Source: Ptiloglossa arizonensis (Eukaryota > Arthropoda > Insecta > Hymenoptera > Colletidae). From it: a DNA stretch of 64,000 nt. The notes under the pieces were generated by a model, which saw only the letters and a list, made by a program, of their open reading frames with translations, searched no databases and was not told the DNA's origin. Made by a program: the position numbers and the translations under genes. The stretch is taken from positions 2,441,029-2,505,028 of the forward strand of contig NC_135061.1 of assembly GCF_051014685.1 (NCBI RefSeq). Reading direction: 5' to 3'. Positions 12,058 through 22,290 of the stretch are shown in pieces (within the stretch, counting starts at the first letter, position 1; each line of letters starts with the position of its first letter).

Positions 12058-12453
12058 GCTACTCAAGAACCTCCCTTTTAAAATTCACCTCTCTGTCAAA
12101 GCGTTTATATCTTCCATATACATTAATATTCTTTCATAAAAATTGATACAAACATTCGGTACACTCGTGTTCATTGTATGGTGGGTCCCGCTACTCAAGA
12201 ACCTCCCTTTCAAAATTCACCTCTCTGTCAGAGCGTTTACATCTTCCATAAACATTAATATTCTTTCATAAAAATTGATACAAACATTCGGTACACTCGT
12301 GTTCATTGTATGGTGGGTCCCGCTACTCAAGAACCTCCCTTTCAAAATTCACCTCTCTGCAAGAGCGTTTATATCTTCCATATACATTAATATTCTTTCA
12401 TGAAAATTGATACAAACATTCGGTACACTCGTGTATTTCGTACCATGGGTCCC
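12058..12453. repeat. Tandem array, 3 x 132 bp
   Basis: Units start at 12058, 12190 and 12322 with GCTACTCAAGAACCTCCCTT and end in GTATGGTGGGTCCC or a variant. Starts are exactly 132 bp apart. Differences are few, such as GTCAAAGCG, GTCAGAGCG and GCAAGAGCG. An open frame that runs into the first unit is an accident of the array. Confidence 0.9.
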
Positions 12454-13200
12454 GTGTCGGAAAAAATTCATATCCGTACATTTGTCCATGGTGTTCCATC
12501 GTAATCACTCCTCGAAGCGAGAACGTGGCTTTACAATGCTCGTTTGGACACTAGCGGTAGGGTTCGGTTGCAGGTGGAGACACACCTTAAAGAAAACCGG
12601 GGCTGTGCGGCTGAGAAACAGTTTAGGTATAAAAGTCTGGCGTACGTCGATGGCATAATCTCTGTCCGGCGAGCGGCTGGGAATCGGTGCCAAGGCTCGC
12701 ATAAATTTGCAGAATGGAGAGGGTTCAGAAGAAGTCGTTTCCTCGCCGGTCTCGTTGCACCGTTGTCTTTCTCGCGTTTATTCTTTTTCGCCTGCGAGCT
12801 TCCGGCGCGGCTGTGCTTCTCGCGGCTTCTTCGAACTACAATTTATCTCTCGGACGCTCATCGACGCGGTCGACTCCTCGTTTCTTTGTCCCCTTTATCG
12901 AATTTCCACGAGACGTTCGTTAACTGGTCTCGCGTTTATTTAGATACTCGATCGTTCGACGAGGTGACTCGGATCGTCGTTCGAATTTATGGCTGGCAAA
13001 TGGAGTCCCACGGCCGTAAGAAGAAATGATAATAATTGTAAGGGAAAGTGATTTAAGACGCAGCAGCTGCTGTTAGTGGCTCTCGATGGCGAGAAATCGA
13101 TTTGTTTTATTCGATCGGAGGAACATCAGAGATGAAACGTTCGTAACGTCAATTTCGACGAATGTTACGCGGGTTTTTCAGAAAATGAAATTAACTTTGT
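12454..13200. other. CpG-richer unique stretch
   Basis: The 161-codon plus frame at 12544-13029 overlaps other open frames on both strands, with no domain visible. Stop-poor CpG-rich sequence explains this. No promoter element could be assigned. Confidence 0.35.
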
Positions 13201-13394
13201 TGCAAAAATAAAATGAAAACTTGTACACGAACGTGTCTATGTGGAAAAATTCATCTATTGTGAGAAATATATACAAGATCGATCCGTGAATCGAAGAGGA
13301 TCTGGGAATACTCCAAGTGTTTGATTCGCGTTGTAGAGAATAATTCGGGGACTTGAGAAAACTGTATCTAATAGCTTCTTCTATTCGTCTATAA

Positions 13395-14218
13395 TTTCCC
13401 ATTCGTCTAGATGACACCTGGCAAGTTTCAAGTCAATCGGTTGGGCGTTTGAAAAATAGCGGGAAATTCAAATCGACCGGTGATGATCGAGACACTCTGT
13501 ATATTCTTCTTAACGTTATCGACAACCCTTGGGAAAACTACGTCTAATAACTTCTTTTATACTTGTTCCAGTAAGAAGGACGTACCTTCTCGAGAAATAA
13601 AATATAAAGTAAAATACAATACATTACAGATATTTATTTTAATTTTTTTTAATGTGGCCCATAACTCTCAAAACAATGTTTAGAGCTATATTTTCGTAAT
13701 ACTCCTGAATAATTTCCACGCGTTCTTTCACCGTGATCTTTACCACGATTAATTTCCCATCCGTCTAGACGACACTCGTCGAGTTTCGAGTAAATCGATT
13801 CGACGGTTTAAAAATAGCGGGCAATTCAAATCGACCGGTGATGATCGAGACACTCTGTATATTCTTCTTAACGTTATCGACAACCCTCGGGAAAACTACG
13901 TCTAATAACTTCTTTTATACTTGTTCCAGTAAGAAGGACATACCTTCTCGAAAAATAAAATATAAAATAAAATACAATACGTTATAGATATTTCTTTTAA
14001 TATATTTCTTTTAATATGGCCCATAACTCCCAAAACAATGTTTAGAGCGATATCTTCGTAATACTCCTGAATAATTTCCACGCGTTCTTTCACCGTGATC
14101 TTTACCACGATTAATTTCTCATCCGTCTAGACGACACCCGTCGAGTTTCGAGTAAATCGGTTCGACGGTTTAAAAATAGCGGGCAATTCGAATCGACCGG
14201 TGATGATCGAGACACCCT
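13395..14218 (-). mobile_element. GGGTGTCCC-family 5' ends, tandemly duplicated (358-bp period)
   Basis: Three transposon 5' ends in minus orientation finish at about 13500, 13858 and 14218. Each shows the family segment AAAAATAGCGGGMAATTC followed by the terminus CGACCGGTGATGATCGAGAC. The second and third belong to a 358-bp tandem duplication (13501-13858 and 13859-14216) that also includes non-element sequence such as TACTTGTTCCAGTAAGAAGG. No opposite ends are present, so these are truncated and then duplicated pieces. Confidence 0.8.
14043..14108 (-). pseudogene. N-terminal remnant of a DUF4817-like transposase
   Basis: Reading inward from the transposon end, the minus strand gives V-K-I-T-V-K-E-R-V-E-I-I-Q-E-Y-Y-E-D. 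This resembles the opening helix-turn-helix segment of a transposase group common in arthropods (often Y-T-x-E-E-R-V-x-I-V-x-x-Y-Y). The expected ATG is a GTG, and after about 22 codons the frame leaves the element. The same remnant recurs near 13690-13750 (minus), 7003-7030 (plus) and 45239-45275 (plus), which identifies the coding start of the GGGTGTCCC family. The family assignment is from memory of the motif, not a search. Confidence 0.55.
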
Positions 14219-15830
14219 CAATTCTTCTCAACATCGTCGAGTCCCATTTCGGAGCATCTCGTGGACCTTGTGCCTCTTCTCGCTTAATTAAGATTTCAGA
14301 ACGTTTCTCGTGCGGGATAATTGAAATCAATCCCTCAAAGCCGGTTAGTCAGCCGTCTGTTTTAGGGAAATATCATTACCCCGACATCCATGACCGATCG
14401 CGGTAATGGATGTCCAACTACCAGCGCTACCAATTTGAGCCGCGTGTACATTCGTTATCGCTTGATTGTCGTTATTATTAGCAAACATTGCCACGACGAC
14501 GGGTAATATTTTTCGTTCGCTGGATAATCCGCTCGAGAAATTTCGCGGTGGTTAAGAAAAAAACAAAAATTTCGACTCATAAGGGAAGCGCTCAACCCAT
14601 CGTTTTATTCTATTTTCACATGGCGGTAGATCGGGTTCTCGGTTGGCGCGCGTGAAATATTACGCGCGACTTTACACGAGACTGATTAAACGAAAATAAA
14701 ATATTCGAGTAAACGAGATTCGAAGCCGTGATCTCGAGCACACGAACGAACCGCCCTCTTGTATTACCGCGTCACAGAAATCGATACTCGCGTTATACCA
14801 CGTTGCAAGGTGCGCGTAACTGTAATTATTTATATCTTAGAAATTATCGAGTCGATGCACTTAATATTTCGCTCGAAGCGAAAGCGTGGTCCGTTGTTTT
14901 ACAGAAATAGGTTAAAATCGCGGAGGGTTGAATCGAGGGTTACTTTTTTTTTTTGGCGGGTTTTTTTTTTTTATATTCGACGCTTCGAGAAACTGATCGT
15001 AACTCGTACGCGCAATGTGTAAGCGTTTAATGAGGCTAATTGTTAGATCTAACACGGTATCGAAGCTGTCCCTTTTTCCGCGCGGTATCTGCCGCAAGCG
15101 GCGCGATAACGAACGGAATCGATCCTTTCAAATTACACCGGTGCTCGGCGTTCTCAATTTATCGTAATGATTTGATCCCCGATATTCGATCGGCAATAGG
15201 AACTTATCGTTGTTGATATATATTCGTAATCGGTGAACGTGTAAACCACCGGCCGGGACGTCCAGGCATCGTTTCGATAAGCCAGCGAATAAAAATCAGC
15301 GACGTAATCGATGTTTTTATTGCGTCGCCCAGAAGGCAACGAGAAGAACAATTTGCCTTTCGTTTTCTACGTGTATGCTCCGAACGGTTTTCTTTAACGA
15401 GAAACTGATTTTCCGTTTATTGTATCACGGTCCTCACTGTATACGTTTATACGTTTTCCAATACGATTACAGATTCGTCTCATTATCTTTTAATTCTTCC
15501 GCATTGTTCCCCGGTGCTGGTCCAACGGACATACCACGGAAATAAACGTGCCAATGGTGATAAAATTTATTACACACGAATATTTAGAGAGAGTTTCAAC
15601 GCAGCTGTACAGTGCTGTGTACGTGTTATTGATTTTTTACGCCTACAAAACGAAGATCTACCGTCCCCGGATGTAGAGGTGCTTATCTTTCACGATATAA
15701 CATTGTCGGCCTAATTACTCGGTCGGTCAAAGAACAAACTGTATCGTGGTAACCCAAACTGCCACAGTGTGCGCTTTATATCGCTGTATATCATATTCGA
15801 ACAACGGAATCATCTATCTTGTTCACTTCT
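14219..15830. other. No feature seen
   Basis: Unique AT-rich DNA with homopolymer runs near 14945-14975 (T and G stretches). Open frames here are short and overlap one another on opposite strands. Confidence 0.45.
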
Positions 15831-16652
15831 CGAGATAAAAATCTCCTACCCCGCTTTCGTGTGAGAGAATCGATAATGTCAATTGTCACCTTGAAATAAA
15901 ATCTTCACCTTTCGAGTAACAAAATTGGTAGTGTCAATTCTTGCCTCGAGATAAAAGTCTCCACCTACCCCGCTTTGAAGTGATAAAATTGGTACTGTCA
16001 ATTCTCACCTCGAGACAAAAATCTCCATCTTTCGAGTGACAAAAATCAGTACTATCAATTCTTGCCTCGAGATAAAAGTCTTCACCTACCCCGCTTTCGA
16101 GTGAGAAAAATTAGTATTCTCGCTTCGAAATAAAAATTGTCGTATACCCCGCTTTCGAGTAACAATATCGGTAGTGTCAATTCTCGCCGCGAGATAATAA
16201 TCTCCACCTTTCGAGTGACAAAATCACTACTGTCAATTCTTGCCTCGAGATAAAAATCTCCATCTTTCGAGTGACAAAAATCAGTACTGTCGATTCTTGC
16301 CTCGAGATAAAAGTCTCCACCTATCCCGCTTTCGAGTGACAAAATCACTACTATGAGTTCTTGCCTCGAGATAAAAGTCTCCACCTACCCCGCTTTCGAG
16401 TAACAAAATCGATAATGTCAATTCTCGCCTTAAAATAAAAATCTTCACCTTTCGAGTAACAAAATCACTACTGTCAATTCTTGCCTCGAGATAAAAGTCT
16501 CCACCTATCCCACTTTCAAGTGACAAAATTGGTACTGTCAATTCTCGCTTCGAGATAAAAGTCTCCACCTACCCCGCTTTGAAGTGATAAAATTAGTACT
16601 GTCAATTCTCGCTTAGAGATAAAAATCTCGATCTACCCCGCTTTCGAGTAAG
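15831..16652. repeat. Minisatellite of two alternating unit types, about 14 units
   Basis: Every unit carries a CTCGAGATAAAAGTCTCCAC-like phrase followed by CTTTCGAGTGACAAAAT and TACTGTCAATTCT. Some units include an extra TACCCCGC and some lack it, giving lengths of about 63 and 54 bp. Both lengths are multiples of 3, so long repeated peptides appear on the minus strand (motif GDFYLEARID). With stops interspersed and no flanking gene signals, I regard those frames as repeat by-products. Confidence 0.88.
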
Positions 16653-17756
16653 AAAAAATTCTTACGATCCACGTGACATCGTTACGGTAGTGCCATCTAG
16701 CGGATCAACGCGACGAAGGGACACGAACCGAGTCATCGGTCCTCTTTCGGCAGGGATCGGTGCCACCCGGTGCATTACATCGGTAAGAACCCGAGGCTCG
16801 AAACTTTGGGCCATAATTTGTCGTATTACTCGAAGAACCTCTAGCGTAATTAGCTTTGTCCGTTCAGCCTTGAAATTCACGGGGATCCCGGTGACTGTCG
16901 AAGCAACGATTTCCTTCTATGCGCTAGAGACTACCCGATTCCCTTTCGTAACTCGAGTTTCAAGCTTTGATGCGTTCCAGGTCTTTATCTGTATCGTGCT
17001 CGGCTTTATTCCCGCTATTTTTTCGTCCTCCTTCGTTCTCTCTGGCTCCGTGTCCCGTCTCCCGCCCCCTTTTGTTCCTATTTCTCTCGGTTGCTTACCC
17101 CTTTTTGCCCGGTGTAGCTTGTGCATTTCGTTTGTCACTCTCGTCAAAGAACGGTGGCTTTAAGTCTCTCCCGCCACGCTTGAAATTGCACGTCCTGGAT
17201 TCTCGTGATGTCACCGACGAAGAAACGTGTACCGTCTTTGTCCGCCTGCAGCCCAGCGTTCTGGTTTCTTTTCCACGTTTCTTTTCGCCTCTCCATCTGT
17301 TCTCGCGTTCTTGTTTCGCTCGCCCGAGCCAACCACGCCGATTGGTCGTAATAGATCCTGTAATTGACATACGCTTAGAAGGATTTGAAGTTACGCCAGA
17401 GATAAGCGGCCGACTGTGCTTTGAAAATTATGTGGAATCGTGGAAACTGAGCAACGCAATCTAACCGGTGGAAAGGAGCTGTATTCGCTACGACGAGAAA
17501 TTACTTCTTTCCTTTATGTCGCAACGCGAAGGGACAGCAACCAGCCGCGAAGACTATTGCGTTTCGGAATTCAGTTTATCGCATTCGATGCCGGGTACGG
17601 AACGTTCTCGGATTCTCTCGCGATCTCGGCAGACGTTGAAACGATTAGGTGGTTCGGGACCATCTTCGAGAATTTCGAGACGTTGCGCAAAATTCGGATC
17701 GTAATGTAGGCAAGGAAGATAGTGTGGTTTCTTTGGAGCACGTATTGGTAATTGTA
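16653..17756. other. CpG-richer unique stretch, coding unproven
   Basis: Base composition rises in GC between about 16690 and 17400. Plus-strand frames of 157 codons (16690-17163) and 165 codons (16967-17464) overlap each other and minus-strand frames, and none has a recognisable domain. Conserved non-coding DNA or an unrecognised exon cannot be excluded. Confidence 0.35.
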
Positions 17757-17764
17757 ACGGAAAA

Positions 17765-18125
17765 AATTAAATAATAAATTGAATTTGATAAAAATTAAAT
17801 AATACGTTTTAGTTTATAAAAATTAAATAATACATTTTATTTCATACAAATTAAAGAACACATTTTATTTGATAAAAATTAAATAATACGTTTTATTTTA
17901 TAAAAATTAAATAATACGTTTTATTTGATAAAAATTAAATAATACGTTTTATTTCATTAAAAATTAAATAATACGTTTTATTTGATACAAATTAAAGAAC
18001 ACATTTTATTTGATAAAAATTAAATAATACGTTTTATTTTATAAAAATTAAATAATACATTTTGTTTGATAAAAATTAAATAATATATTTTATTTGATAA
18101 AAATTAAATAATACGTTTGATTTTT
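17765..18125. repeat. 28-bp AT-rich tandem array, about 13 copies
   Basis: Unit AAATAATACGTTTTATTTGA plus TAAAAATT, counted at a 28-bp step (17881 to 17909 and onward). Variation affects ACG versus ACA and GATA versus CATT or TATA. It is one of the most AT-rich stretches of the window. Confidence 0.88.
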
Positions 18126-18163
18126 ATAACAACATTTATGAAATTATTTCTCTATATGTATTG

Positions 18164-18290
18164 TAGGGTGTCCCAATCGTCACCGGTCGATTTACTTTTC
18201 GAATAAAACTCGAACGGTTCGAGCGATCTTGATATTTTTTCGTTTGTTCGAAAGTACAAACTTGGGAGTTAATAATGGAATAAGATATCT
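18164..18290 (-). mobile_element. GGGTGTCCC-family 3' end fragment
   Basis: The terminus GGGTGTCCCAATCGTCACC is followed by the family's 3' segment (CGATTTACTTTTCGAATAAA, then ACAAACTTGGGAGTTAATAA). No partner end was found within the next kilobase, so it is a truncated copy, lying directly against the 28-bp array. Confidence 0.7.
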
Positions 18291-18656
18291 TCCAAATGGC
18301 GCCACATCGCGAAGCACGTCTCTTCTAAATGAATTGATATAGTGCAATATCGAAAACGATTTTACTGAGTAAAATATGAGGTCGTTAATGGCGAAGAATA
18401 ATAAATTAAACTCGTAAATTGCAGAGTGGTGAGAATATTCGTTCGTCGAATATTCTTCTTGTTATTACGAAATTAATAACGATAATTTTTATTTCTATTA
18501 GCGGATGAAATTTACGCGAACGCTCGCGTTACATAAACAATGGGCAACGGAGAGTGATTCCATTACTTGGACTCGTTGGAGAAATGTTGTTTAAAAGCGA
18601 GTATTACCGTGCACGAACCGAGGCATAAAAAAATGTAACTCTCCGCAGTCGTGGAA

Positions 18657-18797
18657 ATTTTTTATAACTAAATACGTGTAACATCTTGCGAGATTTAGCG
18701 GTTAAATCTACACGAGGCTTGGACATTTTTTATAACTAAATACGTGTAACATCTTGCGTGATTTAGCGGTTAAATCTACACGAGACTTGGACATTTT
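18657..18797. repeat. 68-bp tandem duplication
   Basis: Two copies of TTTTTTATAACTAAATACGT...GGTTAAATCTACACGAG start at about 18657 and 18725. They differ at a few positions (GCGAGATT versus GCGTGATT, GGCTTGG versus GACTTGG). Confidence 0.85.
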
Positions 18798-19121
18798 TTT
18801 ACAAATTCGTTTCTATTATTTTATCATACCTATTGTAGACGTTTGTGTCAATTTTAATTTATCTCTGTACATATATAGAATAATCATCGACAAAGTGGTC
18901 GAATATCTATTATTATTCGTCTGTCCATTACGTTATTTGAATAATGTAGCTTCCGTTAAGTATACCATACAATATTTATACGTTTAATTCTTCCAGACAG
19001 TCGTTAAGCACATTCGGAAACTATCCTGTCTCGAAAAGGTTAATTTTGAAAAATCTTCTCTCGATCGACTTTAATTCAATTCTATCGCGTAAATGTAGAA
19101 TTATCTAGGTGACAAGTTAAC

Positions 19122-19142
19122 GTTTCTCTTTTTCTTTTTCAG
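19122..19142 (+). promoter_or_regulatory. Strong 3' splice site (polypyrimidine tract and AG)
   Basis: A long pyrimidine tract (TTTCTCTTTTTCTTTTTCAG) ends in AG at 19141-19142. A branch-point-like TTAAC lies just upstream, at about 19117-19121. It is the best metazoan acceptor I found in the window. It is followed at once by GTACGT, so it can act as a zero-length-exon (recursive) junction or open the 46-base candidate exon. Confidence 0.6.
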
Positions 19143-19188
19143 GTACGTTACGTGGAAACACATCGCTGAGTTTGGCTAAGATAGACAC
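19143..19188 (+). other. Candidate 46-bp exon or recursive splice site
   Basis: The segment lies between a strong acceptor (AG at 19141-19142) and a good donor, GTGAGT, at 19189-19194. Only one of its three frames is open across the exon, giving about T-L-R-G-N-T-S-L-S-L-A-K-I-D. I do not recognise the protein. The first bases after the acceptor are GTACGT, themselves a usable donor, so the site also fits the AG|GT recursive-splicing arrangement known from long insect introns. If it is used, the host gene runs on the plus strand and much of the window is its intron. An exon of 46 bases is not a multiple of 3, so including or skipping it would change the frame. Seen: splice motifs and one open frame. 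Inferred: use in vivo. Confidence 0.4.
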
Positions 19189-19194
19189 GTGAGT

Positions 19195-20145
19195 GATATT
19201 GCTTTCTACGTTGCTCTAAATAAATATAGTATCGAGCGACTATTTCAGCGACTCGATCAATTATCGAAGAATTCAATATTTTAGAAACTTCGACGTTATT
19301 TCAGGACTCGTCCAATTTCCTTTGTCATTTTTAAAATAAGCTTTCCCTCCGGTCTGAAAGAAATCTACTTCGATATTCGAGGCAGAATATTGTAGAATTA
19401 TACGTACATTATGGTTACGTTATCGAATTTATCAGTTTTAATGGACGTAGTATTACGAGCAAGGAATGTTACGTGGTATTTTGCAAACGAGAATAATTGG
19501 GCATTTCGGGAACGTATTAATAAATGCGGTGCGTGAGCGGTCAGGTTTTGAACGATTTCTGCAGACATAAATGTTACAAGTTAGCAGCAATAATTACAGC
19601 ATATTTCAACCCGAATCTCGTTTCGAATTACAGAGAATGCGATATGCGAAAACGTGAGAAGCGTTTCGGAGCGTTCGTTTGACGGTTTTATTCACTGACC
19701 AATATAGCGGTTACAAACACGCAACAGAGAAAGGATCGCACGTAAACACACCTAAACGATCACAATCGGAGATATACGAAACGGAATTTTTATCTTTGCA
19801 AAACTGTAGAATACTCGAAGAAATTTATTTCACGCGATCGAGCCCGTTCGACTTTATCGATTCGTTTCGTTCCAGGGACACTATTCGATTCGAGTTTACA
19901 AATTCTAATTAAATTTAACGAAACGTTGAAAAATTTAACAAAAATCACGTTTCAACTTTGATCTCGACCACGTCAATAGTACATACTTTTTTACTAGTTA
20001 TTGTTCACTAGTTATTCATTCCAGTTGTTGGATTGAATGCAACGACGATTCTAAGAGTGCCAGATGGTCGATAGCGAATGGTCGATGTTGGTTTTAGGTT
20101 GTTTCTCTATTGGCTATTTTTCTTTTGGCTTTTTTCCATTCAGTT
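19195..20145. other. No feature seen
   Basis: Unique AT-rich DNA. If the 46-base exon is real, this is the start of its downstream intron. Confidence 0.4.
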
Positions 20146-20527
20146 CCAAGTCGAGAGTCACAAAGACCACAAGAGTCACAAGTCGAGAGTCACAAAGTCA
20201 CAAGAGTCACAAAGACCACAAGAGTCACAAGTCGAGAGTCACAAAGACCACAAGAGTCACAAGTTGAGAGTCACAAAGACCACAAGAGTCACAAGTCGAG
20301 AGTCACAAAGTCACAAGAGTCACAAAGACCACAAGAGTCACAAGTCGAGAGTCACAAAGATCACAAGAGTCACAAGTCGAGAGTCACAAAGACCACAAGA
20401 GTCACAAGTCGAGAGTCACAAAGACCACAAGAGTCACAAGTCGAGAGTCACAAAGACCACAAGAGTCACAAGTCGAGAGTCACAAAGACCACAAGAGTCA
20501 CAAGTCGAGAGTCACAAAGTCACAAGA
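20146..20527. repeat. 32-bp minisatellite, about 12 copies
   Basis: Unit GTCGAGAGTCACAAAGACCA plus CAAGAGTCACAA, counted at a 32-bp step (20231 to 20263), with shortened units (AGTCACAAAGTCACAAGAG) near 20186, 20302 and 20510. The unit has no stop codon in any plus-strand frame, and 32 is not a multiple of 3, so long frames stay open in parallel and each cycles through the same 32-residue repeat. That explains the 195- and 204-codon open frames and is strong evidence that they are not genes. Confidence 0.92.
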
Positions 20528-21789
20528 ACGACTGTCGTCGTTCACACCAACACACACCACTGTATAATTGTTTCTTCGTACTTTGTATTCTCATATGTAC
20601 AAAACCTACACTACTGTATACACAAGATCCCCACATATCACAACAAACTACGTATTACAATCTGAACACTCCAACAATATTTCTACACACTTTTCTACTG
20701 TTATGCAGAAGGGAAGGGTTGTAGGAACACTCGTGTAGAATTCAACGATCCCTTGGCACTTTACCGAGGTTTTATTGTAATAGACCAACAAGAATTTCAC
20801 GGACGTACTTAGCACTTAGACACGACTTAGAGAAGAGTGACTCTCGGTGTCTTCAATGGGTCTTTATATCGTTCGGTGACAAAGAAAGAATTCGCTCCCA
20901 GCATGAGGTTCACACGGGAGTCACGTAGGCTGGTCCAAGAAGTGTTTTGGTTGCCTTACGTTATCAGACTTATATGAATTGGCTCGCATGGAAACAGAGA
21001 TTAATCCTAAGAACGCAATGGGGTAGGTATCGTAGCATGATTACGGTTTGGTATAACAGTACTACTTCGTTTCATTCCATCTGTGCCCTTAGCGTAACAA
21101 AGACGCGAATCGAGCGAACGAATGCAAGAAAAATCTCTTGGTTCTCGTCATCGAACACCGGACACGTTTCACGTCATTGTAGAAATCAAGTCCAGTGGAT
21201 CAGCGATCGAGTGCAATTTTCTTCACGCGAAGGAACACCAACGATGAAACTTTTCTCGATCGAGGGCTAAGAATAACTAACGACCATTGAAGGTGTACCA
21301 TTTGCACCGGTTACCAAGTTAAATTGAACCGTTTCATCGGGGGTCTGAGCAAAGTGTCAATTCTGGCTTAGATCGAGACGTCGTGTCGGCGACGACGTCG
21401 TCAATGTTGTTCCAATAGACTCAAGCGTTTGTACGTGTACTCGGTGAGAAACTTCGCTTGTGTGTGGGTTCCTTACTTAGGTGTGAGATCGCAGGTAACT
21501 GGCATAACTGTCTCAACCGTAGTCCCTGGTAATCAAGGCTTTCGTGATCGCTCGCCTATAGTCGTGCACGAACATGGCCAGATCTGCACGTGAGTCCGGT
21601 TCGCATCGGGAGTGTCGAAGTTACACCAAGGTGGAGATTTAACGTCGTACATATTCGACGAGTTAAATGTCGTATCTGTGAATTCCAACGAGACCCACGT
21701 TGCACGATAATCTCGTTTGTAATCTCGATGGATGTTCGTACTTGCCGAGATTTTCAGCGTTCAAACGGGACGAACGCGAACGTATTGTT
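20528..21789. other. Unique stretch with a dispersed-repeat relative
   Basis: About 20585-20665 (CACTACTGTATACACAAGAT, then ACTACGTATTACAATCTGAA) resembles the repeats at 32087-32457 (CTACTAGACACACGAGATCC, ATTATAATCCGAACTTTACA). This implies an unclassified dispersed family, perhaps an old LTR-type fragment. The remainder, including a CpG-rich part near 21350-21780, shows no supported gene. Confidence 0.4.
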
Positions 21790-22290
21790 TGGAAAAATGA
21801 AACACGTGTGTCTGTATTTTGATAGATACGTGGAAGAGGTTGTATAATTACGTTAATTTGTAAATAGGCGAATTTTCTTTCGATAATTTTAAAAGATGAA
21901 ATACGCGTTAGTATTTGGATAGATACGTAGAAGAGGTTGTATAATTACGTTAACTTGTAAATAGGCGAATTTTCTTTCGATAATTTTAAAAGATAAAACG
22001 CGCGTCAGTATTTCGATAGTTTGTGCAACAGGATATATAGGTACGTTAATTTGTAAATAGACGAATTTTCTTTCGATAATTTTAAAAGATAAAACGCGTG
22101 TCAGTATTTCGATAGTTTGTGCAACAGGATATATAAGTACGTTAATTTGTAAATAGACGAATTTTCTTTCGATAATTTTAAAAGATGAAACGTTCGTCAG
22201 TATTTGGATAGATACGTAGAACAGATTATATAATTACGTTAATTTGTAAATAGCGAGAATTTTCTTTCGATAATTCGAAAAGATGAAACA
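21790..22290. repeat. Tandem array, 5 units of about 96-97 bp
   Basis: The shared phrase AATTTTCTTTCGATAATT occurs at about 21871, 21968, 22064, 22160 and 22258. Units come in two flavours: GGATAGATACGTAGAAGAGG, and CGATAGTTTGTGCAACAGGA, which is found in the third and fourth units. Confidence 0.88.

Noticed and set aside
16082..16568. Minus-strand repeated protein (GDFYLEARID)
   Set aside because: Minisatellite whose unit lengths are multiples of 3. The frames are interrupted by stops and there is no host gene context.
20078..20724. Open frames of 195 and 204 codons rich in ESQ/SHK repeats
   Set aside because: They come from a 32-bp minisatellite without stop codons. Several frames are open at the same time and show the same cycled peptide.
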